From NCBI GenBank assembly GCA_030549775.1, contig CM060174.1, positions 97,976,132 to 98,040,131 of the forward strand: a stretch of 64,000 bases of DNA, in the 5' to 3' direction. Source of the stretch: Tamarix chinensis. Its lineage: Eukaryota > Streptophyta > Magnoliopsida > Caryophyllales > Tamaricaceae. A program made the translations under genes and the position numbers. The notes under the pieces were generated by a model. The model was not told where the DNA came from and made no database searches. It saw only the letters and a list, made by a program, of their open reading frames with translations. This document shows, in pieces, positions 9,931-21,236 of this stretch. Position 1 is the stretch's first letter, and each line of letters opens with the position of its first letter.

Positions 9931-12093
9931 ATTTGCCACCTGGAGGAAGCATTTGAGACCTTTATGATTTTGTTCAACATCAACGACCACCAACTCTATA
10001 TCTCCCATAGGAGGGTATTAGAGAATATTAGATCTAAATATTTTTAGGACATCACCCACTAATGTACACCAAGGATGAAAATTTGGTCATTTTAAAGGTT
10101 TAGATTTGAGACTTTTATAGGATATTTTAAGCCATTGATTTTCTAGAGGCAAGGAGAGTAGGCATATTTGTATACTTCCCTATAATGACATTAGACACCT
10201 AGTGACTAAATCGTCGTGCTTAGGGAGGATTGTTAATGTCCTAGGAGGATTTTGAAAAAATGATTTGTATGCACTTATATCTTAAGAGTGTGAGACGGGA
10301 TAAGTTAGAGGATTTCATGAGGTTTATTTGGAGGAGTGTAATGGTGCGGGAATCTCATGCATGTTTTACGAAGTTGTTGATGTTCATGCTTAGTATAGAA
10401 ACTTGTGAAGCTATTATGGCATTCAAATTTGAGTATGGGCTTCATTTTAATATTTGGAGGATGATGGGTATAGTGGTGTTCCACAATATAGCTACGTTAT
10501 ATGAGTGGGCTTGTGCCACAATTACCTTAGTTTGAGAGTAATGTTTGATATTAGGAAAGAGGAAGACAAAGGGGTAGGGTTTGGGGTGGATGTAGCATTA
10601 TAGTTGTGGATCTTTGGGTTTCCCACAAAGAGGACAATTGACTAGGTCATTTGGACCTTAGCAGCAACAGAGGCACTTCATTTGTCATTGTTGTGGCTTA
10701 GCTAATCCTGAGTGAGAATCATAAGGAAACCATGTTTAATGCTAAATTTGTGGTGGGATAGGTCACTAGTTTTTTAAGTATCAGTAGTAGAGGGGACAGA
10801 TTCAGACACAGGGTCTACTTACACCACAATGAAAGACTTATTAGTAGCAACCCTTCTATCAAAAAAGGGTAGCTGCCCCAACTAGTGTCCAACCTAGGGA
10901 GACTAAGGGGATACCACATGGTGGTTACCCATTTTGTCTCAGTTGAGAAGGCCAGAGCTAGATTTTAGGAAGGTAAAAAGAAGGATAGTAACAAGTATAA
11001 TAAGGTGGACGCTTGAATGTCATAAACCATGTAAAGGTCAGTCGATAATTAGATGTATTCACTTATACTTTTTCCATCCTTTCATTACCAGTGCATGTAT
11101 TATTTGACTTTGGTGCCTCTTTTTCATTTATTTCTACATTATTTTTTGCTAGAGATGTATTATTGCCATCTACTAGTGTACCAACATATCTTGCATTGCC
11201 ATCTGGGATATATTGGACTATACTAAACTCTACTCAAATGTGGTATTAGATATAGGTAGGGTATACTTTTATAAGGATTTGGTTGAGATGGAATTGCAAG
11301 ATTTTGGTGTCATCTTAAGCATAAACATGTTTAGGAGATATTGGGTTATCATTGATTGTGTGCAAGAATAAGTAATCTTATGGGGAGCATAGGGTTCTAG
11401 GGTCTCCTATAGAAGATTCAAGCCTTGGCCTACAACAAAAATTTTATCTATCCATATGCTTTATTAATTGGTGTAAGGAGGTTACACCGTGTATCTTTGT
11501 AGTGTTCGAGAGTTGAATGAAATCGTGTCACCTTCGGAGGACATTCCTATGGATCCATATTCTATTTGCATCTTTTAAAAGGAGATACCAATGATTCCAC
11601 CAGTGCACAAGGTGGACTTCACTATAGAGCTAGTATCAAGTGTTGAGCTTATGTTAAGAGTACCCTATTGGAAGGCACCAATAGAGTTGTGAGAGTTGAA
11701 GTTATATCTAGAGTAACTAATGGCTCATATGTATATTTGTCTGAGCATAGATCTATAGGGAGCACTATTCCTCTTTGTAAAGAAGAAGGATTATAGTTTG
11801 TGACTTTGTATAAACTATTGAGGATTAAATCACCTAATGGTGAAGAATCATTATCTGTTACTAAGTATAGACAATCTATTTGATCATATTTGGGGGGATA
11901 GGGTTATATCGAAGATTGATTTAAGTTTGGGGAGTCATCAGCAACACATCGCAAAGGCAGGAATTATGAAGATGAATTTCAGGACAGAATATGGGCACTA
12001 TGACTTCAGAATAATACCATTTGAGCTCACCAAAGAACATAAAGGAGCATGAGAAGCACATGTATATTAATTTGTCTCTTAATTGAGAACAAA
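9931..12093 (+). pseudogene. Ty3/gypsy gag-pol remnant
   Basis: Broken plus-strand pieces in the order expected for Ty3/gypsy. Gag-like sequence lies at about 10240-10480 (FEKMICMHLYLKSVRRDKLEDF, resembling the part before the gag core). A protease stretch at about 11085-11160 includes VLFDFGASFSFIS, corresponding to the usual LFDSGAS(H)SFIS with the active-site Asp. Reverse transcriptase lies at about 11590-12050 (PPVHKVDFTIELV; then VISKIDLSLGSHQQHI; then FRTEYGHYDFRIIPFELT). Just after FELT the text jumps to KEHEKHM, matching a motif normally some tens of residues downstream, so RT has an internal deletion before the YxDD catalytic site. Many stops and shifts. No flanking LTR was identified. 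Confidence 0.75.
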
Positions 12094-14962
12094 TGTATAA
12101 TACCTCATTCTTTTAAATAACATAACTTTTTCAAGATATGTATTAGTATAGTTTAATTTTTCTTAGTTTGGTAATTTACATCATATTTGTATAGATTTAA
12201 AACACTAGTCTTTTTGGAAACTTTTCTTTAGGACTTATTATCACTAATTATGGTTTTGTGTCCCATGAAAATTTTTGAGCCACTTTTGGCCTCCTAAATC
12301 TTTTAAGACACCTCTTTTGTGGATATTTGAGATTCTTATATTTTTCCAAGCCTATGAGAATTTTTTTAAATGTCAAATCAATTTTTTATTAAAAAAACAA
12401 TGTTCATCATTCTCGTGCATCTTAATTGCGTGTTTTGAGCCCTGTTAAGTCATTTTCTAGTTACATGAATTTTAGAAGGAAAAAAAAACTCTAGGGATCA
12501 TCTTATTTTATTATTCATGATAAAAAAAATATAACCCAAAAATATTTCACTACTATTCATACCATTTTTAGATTAATTCATATATTTTTATACATAATGT
12601 CATCTAAACCAACCACTCCTTTTCTATTCACACCTAAAAATTATGATATTTATTGTTAGCCTCTCGTTTTTTATGAGGGTGAATCTCGTCCACTCTCTAC
12701 CCCCTATGTGTTTCACCACCACCAATCCTCAACCTTAGATATTTTTATAAAAGTATATCCTAGAGTCTTAATTATTAAGTTTACCAGTAAACTTCTAACA
12801 TTCCTACCTATTCTAACTTAGTCATTTTTCTCTCCGTTCTCTTACTTGTTTTTTCCACCCACCTCCCCCTTTTTTCTCTTAGATATTTTCACTAAATATA
12901 TTCTACATGTAAGGCTTAAGTATTTTAATTTTTTATTAACATCTAAGGTCTTCTAACCTTTTCAACACTTGATCATCTCCTTATCTTCTTCTTCCCTTGG
13001 TGCCGCCACCTTCTTATTTCTTTATATCTCCATTTCATGGACTAGAATGGCCATATACTTCATGGATGAACCTTAGATTTTCTTCTAACAAGGTAAGATT
13101 GTATATTCCTTTATCTTAATTCCTTCTCCTTTATTTTGGTGTTTGAGGATTGTTTTCCCTAATCTCTTATATGGTTATTTTCTTAGTGTTGAATATTTGT
13201 TGATTAAAGGTAAACCTCCAAAACCCTTATCAAGTTTAGCATGAAAAGCTTAACTGTTGTGTGTTTTTGAAAAGGCTCGGCTTTAGGCCTTACTTTGGTG
13301 TTAGAATGATATTTGTTAAATTTTAATGAACCCGCGTTATTCCTAAGCTTGTTTGGGTAGAATTCGACGCACAATATGTTTGGTACAGTTTATGTTTGAT
13401 TATTGATTTGAGGGATTTAAACCTTTCCTTTGGGTATTTCATTTCTTTGAGTGATTTAACTGTTATATTATTTATATTAAAATCTAATGATACCATGTTT
13501 TTTATTGAAATTTTAAAACAAACTTTGGTATATAACTTATATTGATTTAAGCATGATTTGAGTTATCTATTTAGGGTTGAAAGGTTAGCAAGTCTTGGAA
13601 AGTTCTTGAGATATTCAACGTGTTATTGAGAAGTTGAAAGTGTTCTTAAAAGTGGCCTAACTAACCTAAGTAGGTTTACATTTAGAGTTACATGTGTTCT
13701 TAGCTAATCAAAGACACATATGTCACTTTATAAGAATTAGGATATTTTCATTAGATATTTTGTTATCTTGGGATATTTTTTGTGGTTTTGAGATATTTTT
13801 GAGGATTTAGTATTATCATAAATAGTACATCTTGTCATTAGTAATTTTTTGAGTTTCTTGCAAATAATAATTCTTGGTAGTCAAAATTTTAATGACTTTT
13901 AGATTTAAGCTTCTTGATATAATTCAAAGTTTCCCGTCGAACATGAATAGTACTTTATGTGAATAGTAATTTTTTTAATTTGGTGTACAATCTTATTTCA
14001 AGGCGGTTAAGTTTATTATATTTGAGATTTTTTTTCATGTTGACTCTTATGAGGTCTTTCGACTTAAAATGGTAATTTTGGAAGATGTAATCATCTGCGG
14101 TATGTTTTAGTAGATTATTTCACCTAAGTATTGAGTAAGAGGAGCATAGGATGGCCTTAAAGAACTTCTAGTCGAATTAATATTGGATTAAATAATTAAA
14201 TCTAAGAGAGTAATTAAGAAGAGGGGTTTTAACTAGTTGGTCAAGCCTTTAGAATTTTATGACTAAAAGTTGTGGTGACCCTAGGTGTTCAGGAGTTGTT
14301 GAGAATCTAAGTGAATGTTATGTGTGGATCTTAAGATCATTTATCAAGTTACTAAGTGTTAAGATGAAATAATAATCAATTCAATAGAGAGATGAATTAA
14401 TATAGAAGAGAGATTGATTTGGTGTAAGGTTATGACTTCTCATCTTATGTCAAGTGACTTAACCTTTGCCTTCCACGACTTGTTATGATGTGGTTACCAA
14501 TTGTGTCGTTATGCCTTATTTTGATCCCTATTCCATTATCGACTTCAACACTTTATTTTATAAATCAACGTATAACATACTCTATGAGCGACCAACTTAC
14601 AATGAATTATAGTAGAGGAGATAGCCAACGGTTATTTGATAATTATAGCATATAACTAATATGAAAATTTATTAAATGTTGTATTAATATTAATCATTCG
14701 ACATGATCAACCCTAAAATTATTTACCAAACAAGATCATAGCAATCATTGCCTAAGAGCTCACTTGGATTAAGGTGAATACAAGTTAGGTTAAATTAGGT
14801 AGGCATAATTAGGTTACGTAAAAGTAGGTGATTTTTTTTAAAAAAACGGATATTTATTAGATTAACCTAGATAAATAAGACATAAAATTATTTGGGTTAA
14901 TGTTAATATATAAAGGTAAATAGTCAGGCTTTATTAAAAGGTTAACCTTAACCTACTCTAAT
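12094..14962. other. Gene-free AT-rich sequence, possibly an undefined LTR
   Basis: No credible coding frame. It opens with TGTATAATACCTCATTC at 12094, an LTR-like start that interrupts the reverse transcriptase remnant, but I could not find a matching CA end or target duplication. The interior (pyrimidine-rich at about 12600-13000, then AT-rich) resembles the layout of element E. Confidence 0.35.
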
Positions 14963-17447
14963 TGTAACACCACACTTTTTAAAAATATATTTAATATCAT
15001 ATAAATGATATGATTTTGTTTTTTAAGGATTTATTACATCTTTTAAATATCTTTGAAACCTTAGTTACAATTCGGTAGCGTATCTTTCCATTATCCGTAT
15101 ACTTATTCACAATTGTACTTTGTGAGACTTTCCAAGCCCCTTTTGACCATCTTAATTCTCCTCAATCATCCTAAACTCATCATATTTTAATTTCTTATAT
15201 TTTTATGAGTATCCTAGCCATTATTATAAATGTTAAGTGGAGGCTTTTACGAAAAGTATCATTTTCATCTAAGTTAGTTTTTATCATATTTTTATCCTTA
15301 AAATGACATTTTTAATAACTAAAATTTATGAAACTTTGAGTATTATTTATTTTAGTGTTATAAAGTTAAAAATGAATTAAAAATATATTTTTAGTTTTAT
15401 TAGTTTAAGATAAATTATCATTATTAGGAAAATAAGACTAAAACTCAACTTCCGTACTTAGATTTTATCCTTATCTTCTAAGATTTAAATATAACCTTCC
15501 ATATCCCTCAATAACTAATTATGACCCTCCATTATATCTAAGCTCTCCAGCACCATACACCTACACCCTCCATGTAGATTAAATCAATGTGAAATTCTCA
15601 TGATGATTATTCTCTTTGTTAATAGATTTATCTATTCTACCCACTAATTCATTCCCCTTTCTCTCATTCTTGCCCATGATTCACCTCCTTGTTCATTTTT
15701 TCTTCTCTCTTTTCATTGGTTTCCAAAGCAACATAACCCCTAGGTGTCACTTCATGATTGCAAAATAATCATGACAAATTGAGGTGAATTCCCCCTTCAT
15801 CCCCTCTTGATTTCCTAACCTGTTTCCATCGTGAGCCAACCCTCCATACTCTCCCAATCAGTGATTCCAATAATTCTCCCTTTTTTTTCAATCTCACTTC
15901 ATCTTCAACCTCCATTGAATATCCCTTGAAGATCTTCATCATCCACCTTCAACCCAAGCTTGGTTGAATCATTTCCTTCTAGATTCTTTCTTTCCTTTTT
16001 TTTTATCTTATGATCTTATAGCTAGATATAATGTTTTGATCTTGATTTGTGGTTAGGGGTGTTTGAGTTCTTCAATTCCTAATTGATCTCCTATCCTTTC
16101 TCTTTTAATTTATCTTACTTGAGTTAAGAACGATTAATCTTACTCCATGTTTAGTATGATTTTATGCAATTCAATATGGGTAGTTGTGCATGATTTTTTA
16201 GCTATTATTACTTAATATAAATATGTGTATATGTTAGGATTATATAAAATGAATTTATGTTTAATAATATAATGATAATCATATTCATATTTGAGTTTTC
16301 ATCTTTATTTTAAATAAAAGAAGCATGAAAATTAAGTAGGTTCAAGCCTGCGAGATCAAGTTTGCTAAAAGCTAAATATATCTAACTTTGCTAAGAGCTA
16401 GAAATCCTATTTGGTATCAAATTAAATCTCTGCATTTCAAATTTCCAACAAAACTTTTGGATCTCAAAATTTTATAGTATTGAATAAGTTATGAGTGTTT
16501 TCCCTCAAGTATGCAATCTTACTTTTACCAGCTTGAGAATCCTAGCCTCAGGTTAGGTTCTTATTTTTGTGATAGAGTTAGTTTTTCTGTGTTATAGAGA
16601 TTATAATTTGTTTATTGTCATTTTTAGGAAGAAAATTATATGAATAATGGTATCACTTATCTGAGTATAATTTGAGTTATGGGTGATTAAAGATTTAGGC
16701 AAAACTATGAACATATTCAACATGTATGTCACTATTCATTGAATATAAGCATGGGTGTTCTTCCTTATTCTTGATTCTCTTCATGCTAATTTTAATGACA
16801 TGTTAATCATAAATTAATCGCCTTAATAATGATGTAAGTAGGGTTAATACAAGATTAGTTATAATTGGATATAAAATGAACAAACTGACCTTAAAATGAT
16901 AAAGTATGGAATATGTGAATAGTATTAGTCAAACCTTGACTTTTGACCTCGACTTGGACCATTGACCTTTTCTCATGAATAGGGGATTTTCATGAAAATG
17001 GCATACAACCTTATTTCACGATTTTAGACTTAAATATGATTTCTATTTTTGCTCAAATTAAACCCTAAGTGGTATTTTGAAATTAAAAGGATGAATTTAA
17101 GCCCTTAACTAATTTGTTACGTATAAGTTATGAAAGTGTTACATATTATGTGCTATGTACATGATCAAAGTTTTGTGTTACCTTTATGTACACACACCTA
17201 TTTTAATGTTTTGAATCATTATGTGTGAATACGTTAAACATTTACAATGTTGAAGGTTAGTGTAATATAAAAATCCAGTTATCATTACATGTGAAAATGT
17301 AAATACTTGAGTATATGGACCATGAGAACTATCAATATTATCTTGGTACCTTCTCTACTCTATAGATGCCAAAATTACTTTATAAAGAGGCGTATATGCT
17401 TAAGGATTAGGTTACCTAAGTTAGTTGCTATCAATATGTTAGTGTGG

Positions 17448-17575
17448 TTGAACATTTCTCTAAAAGCCTATTCGATACTAAACATTTCTCTAAGAGCCTG
17501 TTTAGGCTAAGCATTCCTCTAAGAGCCTATTCAATGTTTTAAATAGGGTCGAGCATTCCCCTAAGAGATTACTCA
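17448..17575. repeat. Short tandem repeat, ~33-bp unit (E)
   Basis: Four degenerate copies built around CATTCCTCTAAGAGCC followed by TATTC or similar. It sits in the last third of element E, as the larger arrays do in A, B and C relative to LTR orientation. Confidence 0.7.
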
Positions 17576-18212
17576 ACACTTTAAAAGGGAATAAATAACC
17601 CCTAAGTATTGTTCAAAGTATTTCAAATATTTTATCTGCCTAGGCTAAGACCTTGGTTGGTTGGTGAATATAACCCATGTATTGTTTTGAGAATGGATAT
17701 TTAATTTGATGTCAATGATATGCATGATTTATATATGGTTTATGCCTATTTATCTATGTTTCTTTACAAGTATGTTCTTATATGAGGCCTATATTGTGTC
17801 TCATGTTATTCATACATTTTAGTGGTTTAACTTAACGGTACGCAAGTAGTGACATGTCTATTTCATAATCACTGCCCAATTCAAAAGCGTAGAAGACAAA
17901 GTTGTGTGCAAGGTTCTAAAGCCTGGGTGGAGGATGCTTGATAGCACTTTAGATAGCTTAGAATTAATGTAGCCAACATCTCTCAATTTTATAATCTTTT
18001 TATTAGTTTAATGTTGTCGTACTCTTTAATTTGTACCAACACTATAATATTTTAACTGTCCTTAGGAGATGATTACTTTTGGTCATACAATTGATCCTTA
18101 CATTTTAAAGAATTTTTTTGCACTTTAATTCTTCGTTAGTAAGTCTCATACTGCTCTTGGGGTTCAGTTACACACGCCTGATTCCTTGAGGTATGAGAGT
18201 ACTTTAGCTTAA

Positions 18213-18259
18213 CACCCAACATAGATTAGTTATTGAATGTATCTCTGCCATGTTAGATG
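18213..18259 (+). other. Two-part stem-loop in the LTR 3' end, copy in E
   Basis: Arms CACCCAACAT (18213-18222) and ATGTTAGATG (18250-18259) give ten pairs, two of them G-U-type when read on the strand opposite to the plus strand; AGAT (18223-18226) and ATCT (18241-18244) can form the inner stem. It lies about 100 bp from the right end of E. Confidence 0.5.
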
Positions 18260-18356
18260 CAACTGTTTCATCCCAACTTTTTTGTTTTAGTTTCTGCAAA
18301 ACCTTTTTCCCAAAATAAAAAATTTATGGCCATGAAAATGGGGGTAATACACTAAC

Positions 18357-19340
18357 CATTGTTTTGGAGATTAACATTTGGAGGTGAACTTAGATTCAAT
18401 AGGTTAATATATAACTTACCTTAATATGGGTTAACCTTAGAAATAAACTTAGCAAATGGAATGAACTAAAAGGTTAACTTTGGTTCACCGCTCCAACCAT
18501 CCTCTAGTGTTTTATTTGGTTTGGGTGAGGTAAATTATTTCAATAGTCATTCAATTTTGTTCACCTAGTTTAGGAACATTTTTTTTAAAATTTCCCTTGA
18601 TTTAATTGGGGTTAGCTATTTTCCTCCATTCACCCTCATAAACCTCATTTTTTTACTTCATTTTCAAGTGGTAATAGAGATAAAGGTGAAAGATTAAATT
18701 AAATTTATACTTGGTTGAATATAATTATCCTTCTATTTTCAAACACTAAGACATCCTTCATTTACTTCAAGGATATAAATATTTATTTTATTTTATAACT
18801 TACATTTACTTTAATCCAAATGAAATTAAAACAACACTTGTCGAAGTTCAGTTAATATTCTACTTCACCTCCATGTCCTTCAACCAAGTAAAATTTTAAT
18901 ATTTATTCTGAACTTATTTTATTCTAATCCAAACAAACACTAATAGTTCATTTAAATTAGAATGAATCAAGGTAAGGGTAGATTATAAGAATTACCTTAG
19001 GTAAAGGCGCTAAAGATAAATATTTTAAAATAATATTTGAATAATTTTAATTTAACTTAGATGAATGTTACTTTTTATTTTGTTTGGATTTAGATAAATA
19101 ATAGTTAAAAAATAATCAAATGACACTAATACGGTTTGGCTAAAAAAATGATATTCTTTAAAGTTAATTATGTCTGGTCATATATAAATTTTATTTAAAT
19201 TTTTTCCACTCTATTACTCTTCCAAATATGGAATTGATAAATTTGGAGTTAATATATGTCAGTACTCAATACCGCTGAATTATTTACCCAAATATAAATA
19301 GGTTCCCAAATGGAATGAAGGGTTCATTAACTCGAATTCT
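18357..19340. other. AT-rich intergenic sequence
   Basis: No open frame, RNA gene or clear transposon end was recognised here. Confidence 0.5.
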
Positions 19341-19344
19341 GACG

Positions 19345-19945
19345 CAGGAAGTGCAAGGGAGAGGCGAACTCAATAATGACATGGCAGTGGCGATATGACA
19401 ATTTGGCAGTGGCGACTAATATGTAGCAATTGTAATTTCTGTATCTTTTTCTTTTATTTTATTTCCTAAGGCCGTTAGGAGTTTGTTAGAGAATTGGACG
19501 AATACAAAATATTCGGTGTATGGGAGAAGGAAAGATATGCGTAATCAAAATCTTATTATCCCCAATTCTGTTTCTAGTGCTATCTCAGTTCGGGAACCCT
19601 TTTTTTTTTTGGGTTTTTTCATAAGTTTTCCTACCGTTGGATTGTATCTCCCCTCTCAATGTAGGAAGTGCCAGAGAGACGCCAACTCAACAATGACATG
19701 GCAGCGGCGATACGGCCATCAGGCAATGGCGACGAATGTAGCAATGGCAACGTGCAGCTATCCCTGTCTTTGTTATTTCTCTTTCTTTGTTTTTTTGTTT
19801 TATTTCTCAAGACCGTCAGGAGTTTGTTAGAGAATTGGATGAATACAAATATTTGGTAAAGGATATGTGTAAGCAAAATCTTATCGTCCACAATTCAGTG
19901 TCTCTGTTTCTAGTCAGTTCCGAAACTTTTCTTCGGATTGAATCA
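19345..19945 (+). repeat. Tandem duplication of a gene-like fragment (two ~265-bp copies)
   Basis: Copy 1 (about 19345-19600) and copy 2 (about 19660-19925) share AACTCAA-AATGACATGGCAG, then a pyrimidine stretch, then GGAGTTTGTTAGAGAATTGG followed by GAATACAAA. The less decayed copy 2 can be read in two blocks: MAAAIRPSGNGDECSNGN (from 19698) and, after an intron-like T-rich stretch ending ...CTCAAG, DRQEFVRELDEYKYLV (about 19811-19858). The wording is gene-like, but I do not recognise the family. Copy 1 has stops in both blocks. It may be a fragment of a host gene, duplicated and decaying; a live short exon in copy 2 is not excluded. Confidence 0.5.
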
Positions 19946-20039
19946 ACCCTTAGAAGAGTGCTACGTCAACAGATTTACCTCAAACAAACCACATGACTAA
20001 GGTTAACGAGGAACAACAGAACAAGGAATAATTGGGGTT

Positions 20040-20222
20040 TAAATTTTCCAGAACCTCCAAATTCGAACCTCGAAAGCGCCGCCGCCCGAGATCAAACGAC
20101 GGAGCGACAGACAGAGAAGGGGAGGGGAGAGAATCTACAATCCGAAGGAGTCCGCAGTTGTAGAGTCGACCGTTGTAGGAAAAAAAAGAGGAAGTTCCGG
20201 AATGGCGACGATACAAACCAAT
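20040..20222 (+). other. GC-richer, UTR-like segment cut off by a MITE
   Basis: A purine- and GC-rich stretch resembling a plant 5' untranslated region, ending in an ATG (20202) that opens only MATIQTN before the MITE. Removing the MITE and one target copy gives an immediate TAG, so no coding exon can be supported. It could be the remains of the first exon of the same unidentified gene as the fragments on either side. Confidence 0.3.
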
Positions 20223-20560
20223 AGGGCTGTAAACGAGCCGAGCCTAGCCGAATACCCCTAGGCTTGGGTTCGGCTCGTTTAACTAAACGAGCCTAAAATG
20301 CTGTTTGGGCTCGATTTGTTTAACTAAACGAACGAGCCGAACCGAGCTTTTAACGAGTCAAACCGAGCCGAGCTCACGAGCCAAAGCCAAAAAATGAACC
20401 GAACAGGGCTTTTTCGAGCTCGAGCTCGGCTCGTTTATTAAACGAGCCGAGCCCGAGCCTCACTTTGAGGCTCGTTTAATTAAACGAGCCGAGCCGAACC
20501 GAGCTTTTAACGAGCCGAGCCGAGCCGAATACCTAACTGGCTCAGCTCATTTACAGCCCT
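20223..20560. mobile_element. 338-bp MITE rich in CGAGCCGAGC motifs
   Basis: Terminal inverted repeats AGGGCTGTAAACGAGCCGAG and the mirrored ...CTCATTTACAGCCCT (one or two mismatches), flanked by a 6-bp direct repeat ACCAAT (20217-20222, 20561-20566). The interior is made of repeated GAGCCGAGC / GCTCGTTTA blocks able to fold on themselves. Non-coding; moved by a transposase elsewhere. The GGGCTGTAAACGAGC terminus is common in plant genomes. I lean to a hAT-type MITE, although the visible duplication is 6 rather than 8 bp. Confidence 0.8.
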
Positions 20561-21044
20561 ACCAATTAGCATATGAATGAACAGATGTCGGATTGTTTGT
20601 TTGCTTCATAGACTGTAATGTTCTTTTTCATTAAATACTGGCGAAGTTAGTTTTCCGTTGCTCACTCTCAAGTGATAGTTTGATTGGATCCCTAATATAG
20701 ATAAGACCTACATTAACCGTTTTAATTTGCTAGAATTTTACTGCTTAGTCTAGAATCCTACTGCAAGTTAAATTTTCATTTGCATGTTAGGTAGCATTTA
20801 AAAATAGATACCGCATTGATCGCCATCAATTGTTTCCACTTTCCTGGATGCATATCAGGTTCAATGATAGATACCATAGTATAGTCTCGCGTGTCTATAT
20901 ATATAGATATATATGCTTCATTTGGCTGCTACTTGGCAATCGCTTAATCAACTTGTTTGCTGGCTATATCCACTCATTGTTCCCATATACTGTCTCTGTC
21001 CTGCCTTCCTGTATTCCTTAGTTTAGGCAATAATGCAGGTTTAA

Positions 21045-21236
21045 TTAAGAGAGTGGGCGGACGCAAATAATCTTGGCAATCCGTGGGCTCCACTGCAGCC
21101 TGTATCCCACAATATAGCGAAGGTAATGCTATCCTGGAAAGAGCCCGACGATGCATGTGATGAAAAAGGTTGTCTGGACGCTCTTTTAGAAAGGGATCGG
21201 TATACGGACGTGCGAAGGCTTAGCGTTAGAATGTAA
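21045..21236 (+). pseudogene. Unidentified gene-like fragment
   Basis: An ATG-less open stretch of about 63 codons starting shortly after an acceptor-like ...AATGCAG. Readable text includes REWADANNLGNPWAPLQPVS and ALLERDRYTDVRRLSV, which looks like protein rather than noise, but the family is unknown to me. It may be a further exon of the gene fragment at 19345-20222, about 1 kb upstream. No good donor or continuing exon was found. Confidence 0.25.

Larger units (their letters stand above)
14963..18351 (+). mobile_element. Element E: 3.4-kb solo LTR, Ty3/gypsy related
   Basis: Begins TGTAACACCACACTT and ends ...GGGGGTAATACA. Flanking pentamers CTAAT (14958-14962) and CTAAC (18352-18356) match at four of five bases, fitting an aged target duplication. 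No coding domains inside. Pyrimidine-rich sequence lies in the first third (about 15470-16000), a ~33-bp tandem repeat near 17450, and the family stem-loop near the right end (18213-18259). The right-end position of that stem-loop implies plus orientation, opposite to A, B, C, F and H. Confidence 0.6.
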
